Part shown: one piece after another, positions 1 through 11,289 of the stretch
Numbering within the stretch: the first letter of the stretch is position 1
Layout: each line of letters begins with the position of its first letter
Source: Photobacterium frigidiphilum
GTDB taxonomy: Bacteria; Pseudomonadota; Gammaproteobacteria; Enterobacterales; Vibrionaceae
Direction of reading: 5' to 3'
DNA: 64,000 bases
NCBI RefSeq assembly: GCF_003025615.1
Contig: NZ_PYMJ01000012.1
Coordinates: 79,027 to 143,026 of the forward strand
The notes under the pieces: generated by a model
The model's input: the letters and a program-made list of their open reading frames with translations, nothing else
The model's database searches: none
What the model was told of the DNA's origin: nothing
Made by a program: the position numbers and the translations under genes

Positions 1-790
1 ACCAACGAGGGGCTACAGCCACTAATTCAGACTGACCAACCACATACATAATGTTGCTTAGGCTAGCGCCTTGGTAAGCTTGCTGACAAGAAACCAGCTT
101 ATTATAGATATGATCTGCAAACATCTTTACACCTGGCATCGACTTTAATACCGCATGCATTTCTGATGTAAATTCTGCTTCAGAAATACTGTCGCCAATA
201 CGTGGGTGGTTGCCTGCAGCAATCACAACAAGTTCATCGCTAAATAATTCTGTACTACAAAAGCCAGGTTCATCGAAGCGCACGTAATCAATAACAAAAT
301 CGATTTCTTGGTAACGCATTTTCTGTGTTAATTCTGCGTCGAGTTCCGCTTCAAGCTGCATACGAATGCTCGGTGCTTGCTCTGTTACATCACGGAAAAT
401 ACGTGGCGCAAAACGCATATCTGATGGGCTACATAGCGCCAGCTTAAAAGTACGCGTTGATGTTTCTGGCGAAAAAATTGACGATGGTAATTCATTCTTC
501 ACCAATTGCAGTGCTTGGCGAATTGGACCAAATAATTGCTTTGCACGTTGTGTTGGCTGAATACCACGTCCATGACGAATAAAGAGTTCATCGTTAAACA
601 TGACTTTAAGACGCGCAACCGCATTACTGACTGCAGGTTGAGACATTCCTAAATTATGAGCTGCTCTAGTAATATTCTGCTCTTGCATAACAGCATCAAA
701 AACAGTCAACAAATTAAGGTCAACACTTCTTAAATTTGATTCCATCGTGTAATTATCAGTAGGGTGAATAGAAGAGCTTCTACGCGTCAT
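1..790 (-). CDS. leuO: LysR-family transcriptional regulator LeuO (3' end outside window)
   Basis: DNA-binding LysR-type activator and anti-silencer. Translating the minus strand from 790 gives a winged-helix N-terminus reading VDLNLLTVFDAVMQEQNITR, followed by AAHNLGMSQPAVSNAVARLK and FNDELFIRHGRGIQPT, which is very close to enterobacterial and Vibrio LeuO. The effector-binding domain follows and runs off the left edge of the window, so about 263 codons are visible. Two in-frame starts exist (ATG at 790 and at 745). The upstream one has a GAGG ribosome site about 7 nt before it and gives the N-terminal extension usual for LeuO, so it is preferred. LeuO normally lies beside the leucine operon; here the two are separated by a three-gene efflux operon. 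The family identification is secure; the target genes in this organism cannot be read from the sequence. Confidence 0.93.
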   Translation of the reverse strand, partial: MTRRSSSIHPTDNYTMESNLRSVDLNLLTVFDAVMQEQNITRAAHNLGMSQPAVSNAVARLKVMFNDELFIRHGRGIQPTQRAKQLFGPIRQALQLVKNELPSSIFSPETSTRTFKLALCSPSDMRFAPRIFRDVTEQAPSIRMQLEAELDAELTQKMRYQEIDFVIDYVRFDEPGFCSTELFSDELVVIAAGNHPRIGDSISEAEFTSEMHAVLKSMPGVKMFADHIYNKLVSCQQAYQGASLSNIMYVVGQSELVAVAPRW

Positions 791-1276
791 GTCTTGCCTC
801 TAAAATAAATATACTGGGGCGCATTAGGAATGCCATTGCCTGAATTTTAAGAGCCAATAACTTACTCTCAAATATGTTCCCCTCAGTAGGGATGCCCACA
901 GTATTATTCAAATAGATTGATGAAACCAATACCCAATCTCATGCAAATGTAACCATCGATGAATAAGAATCTAAATTCAGAATACAAACCAATATAATTC
1001 ATGATGATAAGTGTGTTCTAAAAAGATCAAAAATAACTATAATTAATATAAATATATGCTTATAAGTGATTTTCTCTTTCTTTTTAACGAATTTAACAAC
1101 AATTAAAAGCACCTTTTTCATCACTGCCACACTCATTAATAAGTGTCAGTTATTAATAATGAGCAATGAGAATTCCAAGTTAGCGGGTAGTTTTCTGTCA
1201 TGTTTTCACTGACTACATCAGGAAAAATCACTTGCCTCCAGAGGTGTTTCCATAATTCATCACAGTGATATTACTC
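791..1276. other. Non-coding leuO upstream region
   Basis: About 490 AT-rich bases between the start of leuO and the inverted repeat behind the RND operon. It must hold the leuO promoter (reading left), and several A/T runs lie between about 1010 and 1100. I see no convincing open reading frame, RNA gene or well-matched -35/-10 pair. Confidence 0.4.
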
Positions 1277-1321
1277 CCCCATTTACATCAATCCCCCCCT
1301 TGCGCATTGATGTAAATGGGG
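1277..1321. repeat. Perfect 16-bp inverted repeat behind the RND operon
   Basis: CCCCATTTACATCAAT (1277-1292) is matched exactly by its reverse complement at 1306-1321, with a 13-nt C-rich loop. It lies 40 bp beyond the stop codon of the RND pump gene. It could end transcription of that operon, but neither strand has the T-run of a standard intrinsic terminator, so it may instead protect the mRNA 3' end or bind a protein. Confidence 0.6.
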
Positions 1322-1360
1322 ATGAAAACCTTCTCGGCTTAAGCTTGTTTTTATTGAGGC

Positions 1361-4300
1361 TTAAGCCGCTAATGTTTGATGCTTTTTCACTAAGCCAAAA
1401 TCAGCTAAAATGGCGTAAGCCGCAGGTATCATGAACAGTACCAACAAGGTCGAGGTGAAAATACCAAACACAATGGAAATAACCAAAGGCTGTATCACCT
1501 GTGCCTGTAAGCTCGTTTCTAACAGTAGAGGTAATAAGCCGGCAGCCGTCGTCAACGATGTTAAAAAGACCGCTCTGAAACGTTCACGGCTGGCTTTTAC
1601 AACTGCATCATGCACAGAATCACCATCATCAACATGATGTCGAATGTATTGCACCAGCAAAATTGAATCGTTTACCACAACCCCAGCTAATGATACGAAC
1701 CCCATAATACTCGGCATACTTAACGCATGACCTAACAACCAATGCCCCCACAACACCCCTATCAAAGCTAATGGAATGGCTAGCAACACAATGAAAGGTT
1801 CAAGGTAACTTCGGAACTGAAAGCTCAGTATGACAAATACACCAAAGATCCCCATAGCAAAACCAACCCCCATCGATTGTCCGGTTTCTGCAGTATCTTT
1901 TGCCTCGCCTTCAAAATTGAAACGTAAATTTGGGTACTTCAGTTTTAACTGAGGCATTAAACCGTTACGAAACGCTTTTAATATTTCAGTAGAACTCACT
2001 TTGCTACTTTCTAAATCAGCAAAGACACTCAAGGTTCGTAAACCATTTACCCGTTGAATTCGAACATAATTTCGTTGATATTCTAATATCGATATAGAGG
2101 CTAATGGAATTTGGCTTCCATCACTTAACATTATTGGAAAGCTGGCTAGAGTTTGTAAATTCGCCGCTTCTTGCTTATCAAACCGTACTTCAACCTCAAT
2201 ATTTTCAGGACCGATTTGGATTTCATCTGCTGTTTGACCAAAATATGCAGCACGCAACTGGGTCGCAATCATCTGTCCATCAACCCCAAAGCTTTCAGCC
2301 CCCGGACGTAGCTTCACCAGCACCTCTTGCTTACCCATTCGCATGTCATCAAGAATACCAAACACGCCATCAAATTGACTGAGGTATTGCTGAATCTCAA
2401 TAGAGGCAGCTTTCAATTCGGTGAGATCATCGTTTTGCATCTGAATTTCAACCGCTCGCCCACCAGGCCCCATCACGGGTTGCTTAAACACTAAAGAAAC
2501 AGGATCGGCAATTGTGCCTATTTCATTTCGCCACGCTGCAACGAACTCATCGATCACCGTATTTCGAGCTTCTGCACCACGCAAATCTAACCGTACGGTG
2601 GCAACATGTGGGCCGCTCTCATCGGCATCTGGGTTAAAATTATATTGCTCGGTAATATGCTCGACAAGCGTATTGCCATCCTCTTGTTTGTCGCTCCATT
2701 CCATATTGAGTTTTTCAGCGGCGATAACAATTGTCTGTACAACCTTTTCAGTTTGAGCCAATGACGAACCGGGTGGCAATATCACCCTCGCTTCTGCTAT
2801 ATCACCATCAAGCTCTGGAAAGCCGACAAACTTTAGCGCCCCACCAGCCAGTAATGACAGCGAAATAAACAGCATCGCAATCACACTGCCTAGGAATAAA
2901 TAACGCCAACGCACCACAGCTTCAACCGCAGAAACTAACTGATTATTACGAAAGGAATCAAACTTATTCAAAAACCACACTTTAAAAGCAATATCTGGTT
3001 TTTCATGCTCTTTTTGCTTTTGTAACGAATGACTTAGGTGATGCGGTAAAATTAAAAAAGCTTCCACTAGGCTCAATGTGAGCACCAAAATGAGCACCTG
3101 AGGCACCACTTTCAATACTGCCCCCATTTCCCCTTCAAGAAACAATAAGCTACCGAAAATACACACAGTGGTTAAATACGACGATAAAACACCAGGAAAA
3201 ACTTTTTTCACCCCATTTGTCACCGCATTGGTGATAGATTGCCCCCGCTCAAGATGCGCAGCGATAGATTCAGCGATCACGATGGCATCATCCATCATGA
3301 TACCAATTGCCATCAGTAGAGCGACTAAAGACATGATGTTGATGGATAAGCCAAGCCCTGCCATCAGAAATAAGCTACCAAGAAAAGCAACAGGTAAACC
3401 AGCCGCAACCCAGAACGAATATCGGAAAGTGAAGAACAACCACATAGTGGCGAAAACCAGCACAACCCCTTGCCAACCATTGCGTACCATCATGGTAAGA
3501 CGATCCCACAGCACTGATGACAAGTCATTGGTCATACTCAGGGTAACCCCAGTGGGTGCTATTTTTCTTTCGTCGTCAACAAATTGCTGCACACGGTCTT
3601 TAATGCGCAATGCATCATCTGCTTTATTTTTACTGATTTTCAAAATCGCAGATGGCTTGCCATCAAATAAGATCTTTTGTTCATCAAGCTCGAAACGATC
3701 TGTCAGGGTGGCAATATCACCCAAACGTAATACCCCGCCCTCACTATCAGCACCAATAACCGTATTTGCCAAAGCGGTCGGTGTGATCTTTTGCTCATCA
3801 AAGCGGATCAATAAATTCTTATCGCCTAACTCAATGTTTCCACTGGGTAACTTGATGTTTTGTCGTGCTAAACGATCGGCAATATCACCCACACTTAATC
3901 CGAGTTGACGAATTGCCGCTTCTTTTAGTTCAATCCGGATCTGATGATCTGAAAAGCCGCCCACCGCAACTAACGACACACCATAATCCAATTTCAGTTT
4001 GCGCTTCAGATCTTCGGCGTAGGCTTTAAGTTGTGGCCAGCTGGTATCAGCACTGATCGCCACATCCACAACGGGTTCATTCCAATCTAATTCACGTACG
4101 ATGGGAGATTCAATTTCATTCGGAAAATCATTAATGCCATTAATTTGAGTTTGTACATCCACTAACATTCGCGACACCACATCACTATTCGTTAGTTTCA
4201 ATACTAGGGATGCAGATCCTTCAACAGCTTCACAGCGCGTTTCCACGATATTGGATAACCCATCAACAGCATCTTCCATTCGCATACAAATGCTTTCTTC

Positions 4301-4471
4301 GACTTCTTGGGGCGAAGCGCCAGGGTAAATAACAGATGCAATAATATAAGCGGGGGAAAACTCAGGAAATGTCTCACGTTTAATTTGCGGTAGTGCCACT
4401 AAACCCAGCAGCAACAGCGCTAGCATTAATAAATTAGCCGCGGTAGGGTGGCGCGAAAAATAACGAATCAT
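1361..4471 (-). CDS. RND efflux pump, inner-membrane permease subunit
   Basis: Proton-driven exporter of the resistance-nodulation-division (AcrB/HAE) superfamily, 1036 aa, the usual size. A first membrane helix at residues 10-28 is followed by a large periplasmic porter region (about 30-330), a block of helices (about 335-540), a second porter region (about 560-855) and a second helix block. The proton-relay aspartate pair in helix 4 is present (IMMDDAIVIAES, residues 394-395). The equivalent of AcrB Lys940 in helix 10 is replaced (VVVNDSILLVQY, Asn near 934), as in a subset of RND pumps. The gene overlaps its adaptor gene by 4 bp (ATGA), so the two are translationally coupled. No outer-membrane TolC-type gene lies in the operon, so a TolC encoded elsewhere is presumably used. 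Substrate unknown. Confidence 0.93.
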   Translation of the reverse strand: MIRYFSRHPTAANLLMLALLLLGLVALPQIKRETFPEFSPAYIIASVIYPGASPQEVEESICMRMEDAVDGLSNIVETRCEAVEGSASLVLKLTNSDVVSRMLVDVQTQINGINDFPNEIESPIVRELDWNEPVVDVAISADTSWPQLKAYAEDLKRKLKLDYGVSLVAVGGFSDHQIRIELKEAAIRQLGLSVGDIADRLARQNIKLPSGNIELGDKNLLIRFDEQKITPTALANTVIGADSEGGVLRLGDIATLTDRFELDEQKILFDGKPSAILKISKNKADDALRIKDRVQQFVDDERKIAPTGVTLSMTNDLSSVLWDRLTMMVRNGWQGVVLVFATMWLFFTFRYSFWVAAGLPVAFLGSLFLMAGLGLSINIMSLVALLMAIGIMMDDAIVIAESIAAHLERGQSITNAVTNGVKKVFPGVLSSYLTTVCIFGSLLFLEGEMGAVLKVVPQVLILVLTLSLVEAFLILPHHLSHSLQKQKEHEKPDIAFKVWFLNKFDSFRNNQLVSAVEAVVRWRYLFLGSVIAMLFISLSLLAGGALKFVGFPELDGDIAEARVILPPGSSLAQTEKVVQTIVIAAEKLNMEWSDKQEDGNTLVEHITEQYNFNPDADESGPHVATVRLDLRGAEARNTVIDEFVAAWRNEIGTIADPVSLVFKQPVMGPGGRAVEIQMQNDDLTELKAASIEIQQYLSQFDGVFGILDDMRMGKQEVLVKLRPGAESFGVDGQMIATQLRAAYFGQTADEIQIGPENIEVEVRFDKQEAANLQTLASFPIMLSDGSQIPLASISILEYQRNYVRIQRVNGLRTLSVFADLESSKVSSTEILKAFRNGLMPQLKLKYPNLRFNFEGEAKDTAETGQSMGVGFAMGIFGVFVILSFQFRSYLEPFIVLLAIPLALIGVLWGHWLLGHALSMPSIMGFVSLAGVVVNDSILLVQYIRHHVDDGDSVHDAVVKASRERFRAVFLTSLTTAAGLLPLLLETSLQAQVIQPLVISIVFGIFTSTLLVLFMIPAAYAILADFGLVKKHQTLAA

Positions 4472-5811
4472 TGGGCTGTATCTCCTAATGCTTCGTTATT
4501 TGGGGCGATCTTTTTACCGTTACGTGTCACGACTTTCACAGCCATACCCGACACTGCAGGTAATAAATCATTGAGTATCAACAACTGCTGATCAACAAGA
4601 TCACCCCCAACAACCACCATGCCATCACGACGGAATAAAACGGTCACCGTTTGAATTTTTAGCGCGTTATTATCAACGGTATAAATTTTATCGCCATGAA
4701 GCGCACGCTCCGGAATAACCCAATGAAGGTTAGCTTGCCCTTCAATTTTCGCCTCAACAAACATGCCATTGACTAAGGGTGGCGCAGACTCGGGAACTAA
4801 TGCGCTATAGTCTTGTTCTACTTCAATAATCACCCCAACCGTGGCTTGAGTAACACTCACGGTATCACTAATGCGGGTCACCGTTGCTGGCCACAACTGC
4901 TGAAAACTACCGCTGGATAATTGAATACTGGCGGTGAGCGCCAGCTGATCTGCCCGCGGGCGTCCATCGGCATGGGCTGTATATTGGGTTAAGCTTGATG
5001 CCAAGACTTGCATATCGTGCAGAGCGACTTGCGCATCCACTTCGACTTTCTCAATGCCGTATGCGACTAACATTGATTGCTGAAGATTAACCACCTGATT
5101 TTGTTCAATATCAACATTTGATATACGTACATCAATGGGTAAAGTGATCACTGTTTTTTCTAATGATCGTTTTGCCTCAGCAACACGTGACTCATTTACA
5201 TATAGCTGAGCTAACGTAACATTACGTTCATTAGGTAAAATAAATAACTGGTTTTCAATGTCTTGAACTGTTTTTTGATTAGATAACCAAGACTGCTTTT
5301 CTAAATCGAGTTCAGATTGTGAGGTAAGCCCTTTACGGCGTAATTCTTCTTTACGAGTCACTTCTTTTTTACTGATCACTAAACGATTTTTTTCAATTTT
5401 AAGAGTGGATTTTAAATTCTCTTCCTCTTGCACCAACTTAGCTAATTGCGCCTGACTAGAACGTAAGTCGGCCTCTGCTTGTGCTAACGTCAATTCATAA
5501 TCAAGGGGATCAATTTTTATAATTACCGTTCCCGCATCCATCACACGGCCTTTTTCTAGATTAGGGTGGCGATAAATTACTTTTCCGGTGACTTCAGCAA
5601 TGGCTTGCCATTCAACTTTAGGCTTTATTCGCCCAAAACCACTGACTAAAGGCGCTATTGACTGTTGTTGTAATTGAATAACATCGACAGCACGCTCTCG
5701 ACTAGCCGCTGCTTTTACAGAAGGGGATGGGCGCCACTTTATTGCCACCACTAAAACCATGATGCCGAATAAAATGGCGGGTACTAGCAGTAACTTCCTG
5801 TTTAATTTCAT
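4468..5811 (-). CDS. RND efflux periplasmic adaptor (membrane fusion protein)
   Basis: Adaptor that should link the RND permease to an outer-membrane channel. The 447-aa protein has an N-terminal membrane anchor (residues about 7-25, LLLVPAILFGIMVLVVAI), a lipoyl half-motif near residues 65-105, a long alpha-helical hairpin rich in Glu, Lys and Gln (about 105-210), a second lipoyl half and beta-barrel (about 215-370), and a membrane-proximal domain at the C-terminus. It has no lipobox cysteine, so it is membrane-anchored rather than a lipoprotein. It lies between the TetR gene and the pump gene, overlapping each by 4 bp, which indicates one mRNA and coupled translation. Family assignment is firm; substrate is not predictable. 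Confidence 0.92.
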   Translation of the reverse strand: MKLNRKLLLVPAILFGIMVLVVAIKWRPSPSVKAAASRERAVDVIQLQQQSIAPLVSGFGRIKPKVEWQAIAEVTGKVIYRHPNLEKGRVMDAGTVIIKIDPLDYELTLAQAEADLRSSQAQLAKLVQEEENLKSTLKIEKNRLVISKKEVTRKEELRRKGLTSQSELDLEKQSWLSNQKTVQDIENQLFILPNERNVTLAQLYVNESRVAEAKRSLEKTVITLPIDVRISNVDIEQNQVVNLQQSMLVAYGIEKVEVDAQVALHDMQVLASSLTQYTAHADGRPRADQLALTASIQLSSGSFQQLWPATVTRISDTVSVTQATVGVIIEVEQDYSALVPESAPPLVNGMFVEAKIEGQANLHWVIPERALHGDKIYTVDNNALKIQTVTVLFRRDGMVVVGGDLVDQQLLILNDLLPAVSGMAVKVVTRNGKKIAPNNEALGDTAQ

Positions 5812-6452
5812 GCTGAACTGTCCTCTGTTTCAGCTAAGATCCCTTGCGTTAATACTCTTACATTATGGTCTGCTAATTCCATTAAGTACGCTTCATCTAA
5901 TTTAATACCTTGTAATTCAAGCATGGCGGGAGGCGCTACAAATGGAAAGACCATCATGCTAATAAACGTCATTCTGGCTTTGTCAGGGTTAATGCCTTCT
6001 CGCAATTGACCTTTCAACTTCATTGGTTTAAACATTAATTCAGTTGCCGAATCTGCAATATTACTGAACATATTTTCAATCGTTTGCCGCTGCAATGCAC
6101 CAGGCTCCATCATCATGGCGCGAGAGATTAATTTAGGCAGGTCTGGATTTGGTGCCATAATGCGGTAATAAGTTCGCATTAATTCACCAATACTTTCTAT
6201 GTCTCCCTTGTTTAACACCTTTGCAAATTGACTTTGAATAGGCTCAACAGTTTCACGTAGCATGGTTTCAAACAACCCCGCTTTGTTACCGAAGTAATAA
6301 CGGATGAGTGCCACATTAACATCAGCACGGGTTGCTATCATACGCGTAGACACTTTACTGTATGGCAGTGCAACAAACAGTAACCTCGCTTGATGAATCA
6401 AGCGCTGTCTTGCATCAGATTCTCCCGTTGGACGCCCAGCCTTTCCTGCCAT
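5808..6452 (-). CDS. TetR-family repressor of the adjacent RND operon
   Basis: A 214-aa TetR-family regulator. The N-terminal helix-turn-helix spans about residues 10-60 (ARQRLIHQARLLF, then VSTRMIATRADVNVALIRYYFGNK, the YYxF recognition-helix signature). The rest is the helical ligand-binding and dimerisation domain, which has family-typical variability. The gene is first in an operon with the adaptor and pump genes (4-bp ATGA overlap with the adaptor), so it probably controls its own synthesis together with the pump. Two palindromes sharing the core TTAATCA-NN-TGATTAA lie 80-170 bp upstream and are candidate operators. The inducing ligand is unknown. Confidence 0.9.
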   Translation of the reverse strand: MAGKAGRPTGESDARQRLIHQARLLFVALPYSKVSTRMIATRADVNVALIRYYFGNKAGLFETMLRETVEPIQSQFAKVLNKGDIESIGELMRTYYRIMAPNPDLPKLISRAMMMEPGALQRQTIENMFSNIADSATELMFKPMKLKGQLREGINPDKARMTFISMMVFPFVAPPAMLELQGIKLDEAYLMELADHNVRVLTQGILAETEDSSA

Positions 6453-6532
6453 AATCTTTTATCTACCTTTTTGATATTCAAATGCACCAGCCGTTCATGA
6501 TGTCGATATCACACCATAAAATGATGTCCCTG

Positions 6533-6560
6533 AAATTATTAATCACCTGATTAATAATTT
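6533..6560. promoter_or_regulatory. Perfect 13-bp palindrome, candidate TetR operator 1
   Basis: AAATTATTAATCA (6533-6545), CC, then the exact reverse complement (6548-6560): a 28-bp palindrome with a 2-nt centre, located 81 bp upstream of the tetR start codon. Size and symmetry fit a TetR-family dimer site, and its core is repeated at 6606-6621. That the neighbouring TetR protein binds here is an inference. Confidence 0.6.
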
Positions 6561-6605
6561 ACTCGATCAACCGCTATTTCGGTCACTTAATTTATTCACT
6601 CTAAT

Positions 6606-6621
6606 TTAATCAAATGATTAA
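6606..6621. promoter_or_regulatory. Second palindrome with the same core, candidate TetR operator 2
   Basis: TTAATCA-AA-TGATTAA repeats the core of the palindrome at 6539-6554 (TTAATCA-CC-TGATTAA); only the two central bases differ. The centres are 67 bp apart. Either site could serve the divergent tetR and leu promoters. Confidence 0.5.
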
Positions 6622-6843
6622 TTAATGACAGTGACTCTCTTTGCACTCTGAAGATTCCTCGCCACTTTCATCACTCAACTGTTACATGAATGGAAACAAT
6701 AAAATAAGGTATACGTATCAAACACGGATTCCGATTCATTAAAGTAATACCATGTCAAAATAACTGCCGGGTCAAACCCAAATTAAAAACAGATTAAAAT
6801 CATACAATTAGTCATTATATGCAAATAAATAGTCAATTAATGG

Positions 6844-6873
6844 TTGACGATCGTCCTGTCTATTTGGTATTCA
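6844..6873 (+). promoter_or_regulatory. Candidate leu operon promoter
   Basis: TTGACG at 6844-6849 and TATTCA at 6868-6873, separated by 18 bp, resemble a sigma-70 -35/-10 pair. They lie 35 bp upstream of the leader-peptide start. The rest of 6453-6843 holds the two palindromes above and otherwise no recognisable gene. Confidence 0.4.
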
Positions 6874-6907
6874 TTTGTTAATCAATTTTGTGGAAGTCAT
6901 TTAAAAA

Positions 6908-6970
6908 ATGAAAAATCGTTTCTCTTTACTCTTAAGCCTCCTCCTTATCGTGAATAATTCGCGCGGGTAG
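6908..6970 (+). CDS. leuL: leu operon leader peptide
   Basis: A 20-codon reading frame, MKNRFSLLLSLLLIVNNSRG, too short for routine gene finding. Six of its codons are leucine, in two runs of three (residues 7-9 and 11-13). A GGAAG ribosome site lies at 6892-6896. It is followed by an intrinsic terminator at 7002-7030 and then leuA, the arrangement of a classical amino-acid attenuator. When charged leucyl-tRNA is scarce the ribosome should stall in the leucine codons. The last codons and the stop (6961-6970) contain GCGCGGGT, which is complementary to the ascending arm of the terminator, so a stalled ribosome leaves this segment free to form an antiterminator, while a ribosome at the stop codon covers it. 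Confidence 0.88.
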   Translation: MKNRFSLLLSLLLIVNNSRG

Positions 6971-7001
6971 CTTATAGGTGAGAAACACCACATAAGAATC
7001 T

Positions 7002-7030
7002 AAAAACCCGCGCAGTCTGCGCGGGTTTTT
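7002..7030 (+). terminator. leu attenuator terminator
   Basis: AAAAACCCGCGCA (7002-7014), loop GTC, and its exact complement TGCGCGGGTTTTT (7018-7030), ending in five T. A strong intrinsic terminator between the leader peptide and leuA. Its left arm (ACCCGCGC, 7006-7013) can pair instead with GCGCGGGT at 6961-6968, giving the alternative antiterminator fold. Confidence 0.9.
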
Positions 7031-7103
7031 GCATATTACAGAACCAGCGCAAGCGGATGCAGACTAAGCCTTACACAGGCAGGCCAATAAAAAGGAAGTA
7101 GCA

Positions 7104-9745
<2,642 letters not shown>

Positions 9746-9775
9746 GATTCATCGCTAAGTACTCGATATCAATTG

Positions 9776-9818
9776 TACCTGTCGTTAAACACGCATATAA
9801 AAAGTGAAACGACAGGTA
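9776..9818 (+). repeat. Inverted repeat between leuB and leuC
   Basis: TACCTGTCGTT (9776-9786) and its exact complement (9808-9818) with a 21-nt loop, ending about 10 nt before the leuC ribosome site. There is no T-run, so it looks like an mRNA hairpin affecting stability or leuC translation rather than a terminator. Confidence 0.5.
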
Positions 9819-9841
9819 TTAATGACAAGGAACATCGAACA

Positions 9842-11272
9842 ATGTCAGCAAAAACCGGAACATCAAAAACACTGTATGAAAAAGTCTACGATGCCCACGT
9901 CGCGGTAGCTGCAGAAGGTGAAAACCCAATACTGTATATTGACCGCCACTTGGTACACGAAGTGACATCACCGCAAGCCTTTGATGGTTTGCGTGAAAAA
10001 GGTCGCAAGGTTCGCCAAATCGGTAAGACCTTCGCAACCATGGATCATAACGTTTCAACCCAAACAAAAGATATTAATGCGTCGGGTGAAATGGCACGTA
10101 TCCAAATGGAAACCCTAGCAAAAAACTGTGAAGAGTTTGGTGTCACCCTATATGACCTAAACCATAAGTATCAGGGCATTGTGCATGTCATGGGACCAGA
10201 ACTTGGCATCACTTTACCGGGTATGACCATTGTTTGTGGTGACTCACACACTGCCACTCATGGTGCATTTGGCTCATTAGCATTCGGTATTGGTACCTCA
10301 GAAGTCGAACATGTACTTGCAACGCAAACATTGAAGCAAGCACGTGCTAAAACCATGAAAATCGAAGTGGTTGGTAAAGTCGCAAAAGGCATTACCGCTA
10401 AAGATATCGTACTGGCAATCATTGGTAAAACAACGGCAGCTGGCGGTACAGGTTATGTGGTTGAATTCTGCGGTGAAGCTATTACCGATCTAACAATGGA
10501 AGGTCGTATGACCGTCTGTAACATGGCAATCGAATTAGGTGCTAAAGCCGGCCTTATTGCCCCAGACCAAACCACTTACGACTACATTAAAGATCGTAAA
10601 TTTTCACCGACAGATGCAAACTTTGATGCTGCCGTCGAGTACTGGAAGACCTTAAAAACAGATGATGGTGCCACGTTTGATGCCGTTGTTACGCTAGACG
10701 CTAAAAATATCAAACCGCAAGTCACTTGGGGCACAAACCCAGGTCAAGTTATTGCTATTGATGAGTTAATTCCTGGTCCTGACAACTTCAGCGAGCAAGT
10801 TGATAAAACATCAGCTGCAAAAGCACTGGCCTACATGGGATTAGAAGCAGGCAAGAAATTATCTGATTTTGATATTGATAAAGTCTTTATCGGTTCTTGT
10901 ACCAACTCTCGTATCGAAGACATGCGTGCAGCAGCAGCGATTGCCAAGGGGCGTAAAGTCGCAGCAAATGTTCAGGCATTGGTTGTTCCGGGCTCAGAGC
11001 AAGTAAAAGCACAAGCTGAAAAAGAAGGATTAGATAAGATCTTCATTGAAGCTGGTTTTGAATGGCGCCTACCTGGTTGTTCAATGTGTTTGGCAATGAA
11101 TAATGACCGCTTAGGGCCTAAAGAGCGCTGTGCTTCAACAAGTAACCGTAACTTCGAAGGTCGTCAAGGCCGTGATGGTCGTACTCATTTAGTCAGCCCA
11201 GCGATGGCAGCAGCAGCAGCATGTGCTGGTCACTTTGTTGATATCCGCGACTTAGATAACGCAACGGCTTAA
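9842..11272 (+). CDS. leuC: 3-isopropylmalate dehydratase large subunit
   Basis: Large subunit of the LeuCD aconitase-type isomerase, which converts 2-isopropylmalate to 3-isopropylmalate with a [4Fe-4S] cluster. From the ATG at 9842 the protein is 476 aa and begins [20 protein letters not shown], matching the family N-terminus. An AGGA site lies 10 nt upstream. A longer frame from 9773 would add 23 residues unlike LeuC and is rejected. Cluster cysteines are visible in GSCTNSR (near residue 346) and [10 protein letters not shown] (near residues 407-413). [13 protein letters not shown] marks the active site. Followed 17 bp later by leuD. Confidence 0.98.
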   Translation: MSAKTGTSKTLYEKVYDAHVAVAAEGENPILYIDRHLVHEVTSPQAFDGLREKGRKVRQIGKTFATMDHNVSTQTKDINASGEMARIQMETLAKNCEEFGVTLYDLNHKYQGIVHVMGPELGITLPGMTIVCGDSHTATHGAFGSLAFGIGTSEVEHVLATQTLKQARAKTMKIEVVGKVAKGITAKDIVLAIIGKTTAAGGTGYVVEFCGEAITDLTMEGRMTVCNMAIELGAKAGLIAPDQTTYDYIKDRKFSPTDANFDAAVEYWKTLKTDDGATFDAVVTLDAKNIKPQVTWGTNPGQVIAIDELIPGPDNFSEQVDKTSAAKALAYMGLEAGKKLSDFDIDKVFIGSCTNSRIEDMRAAAAIAKGRKVAANVQALVVPGSEQVKAQAEKEGLDKIFIEAGFEWRLPGCSMCLAMNNDRLGPKERCASTSNRNFEGRQGRDGRTHLVSPAMAAAAACAGHFVDIRDLDNATA

Positions 11273-11289
11273 TCAATAAGGAACGAACA

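Noticed and set aside
3168..3908. 246-codon plus-strand frame inside the RND pump gene
   Set aside because: Antisense shadow of a gene with unambiguous RND homology; no ribosome site and atypical composition.
6878..6884. Third TTAATCA half-site near the leu promoter
   Set aside because: Only one arm is present; no palindrome.
6879..7030. Possible T-box or leucine riboswitch in the leu leader
   Set aside because: A leader peptide with leucine codons plus a terminator explains the region; no specifier loop or T-box motif was seen.
9773..9841. Longer leuC start
   Set aside because: The 23 extra residues are unlike LeuC, run through an inverted repeat, and the internal ATG has the better ribosome site.
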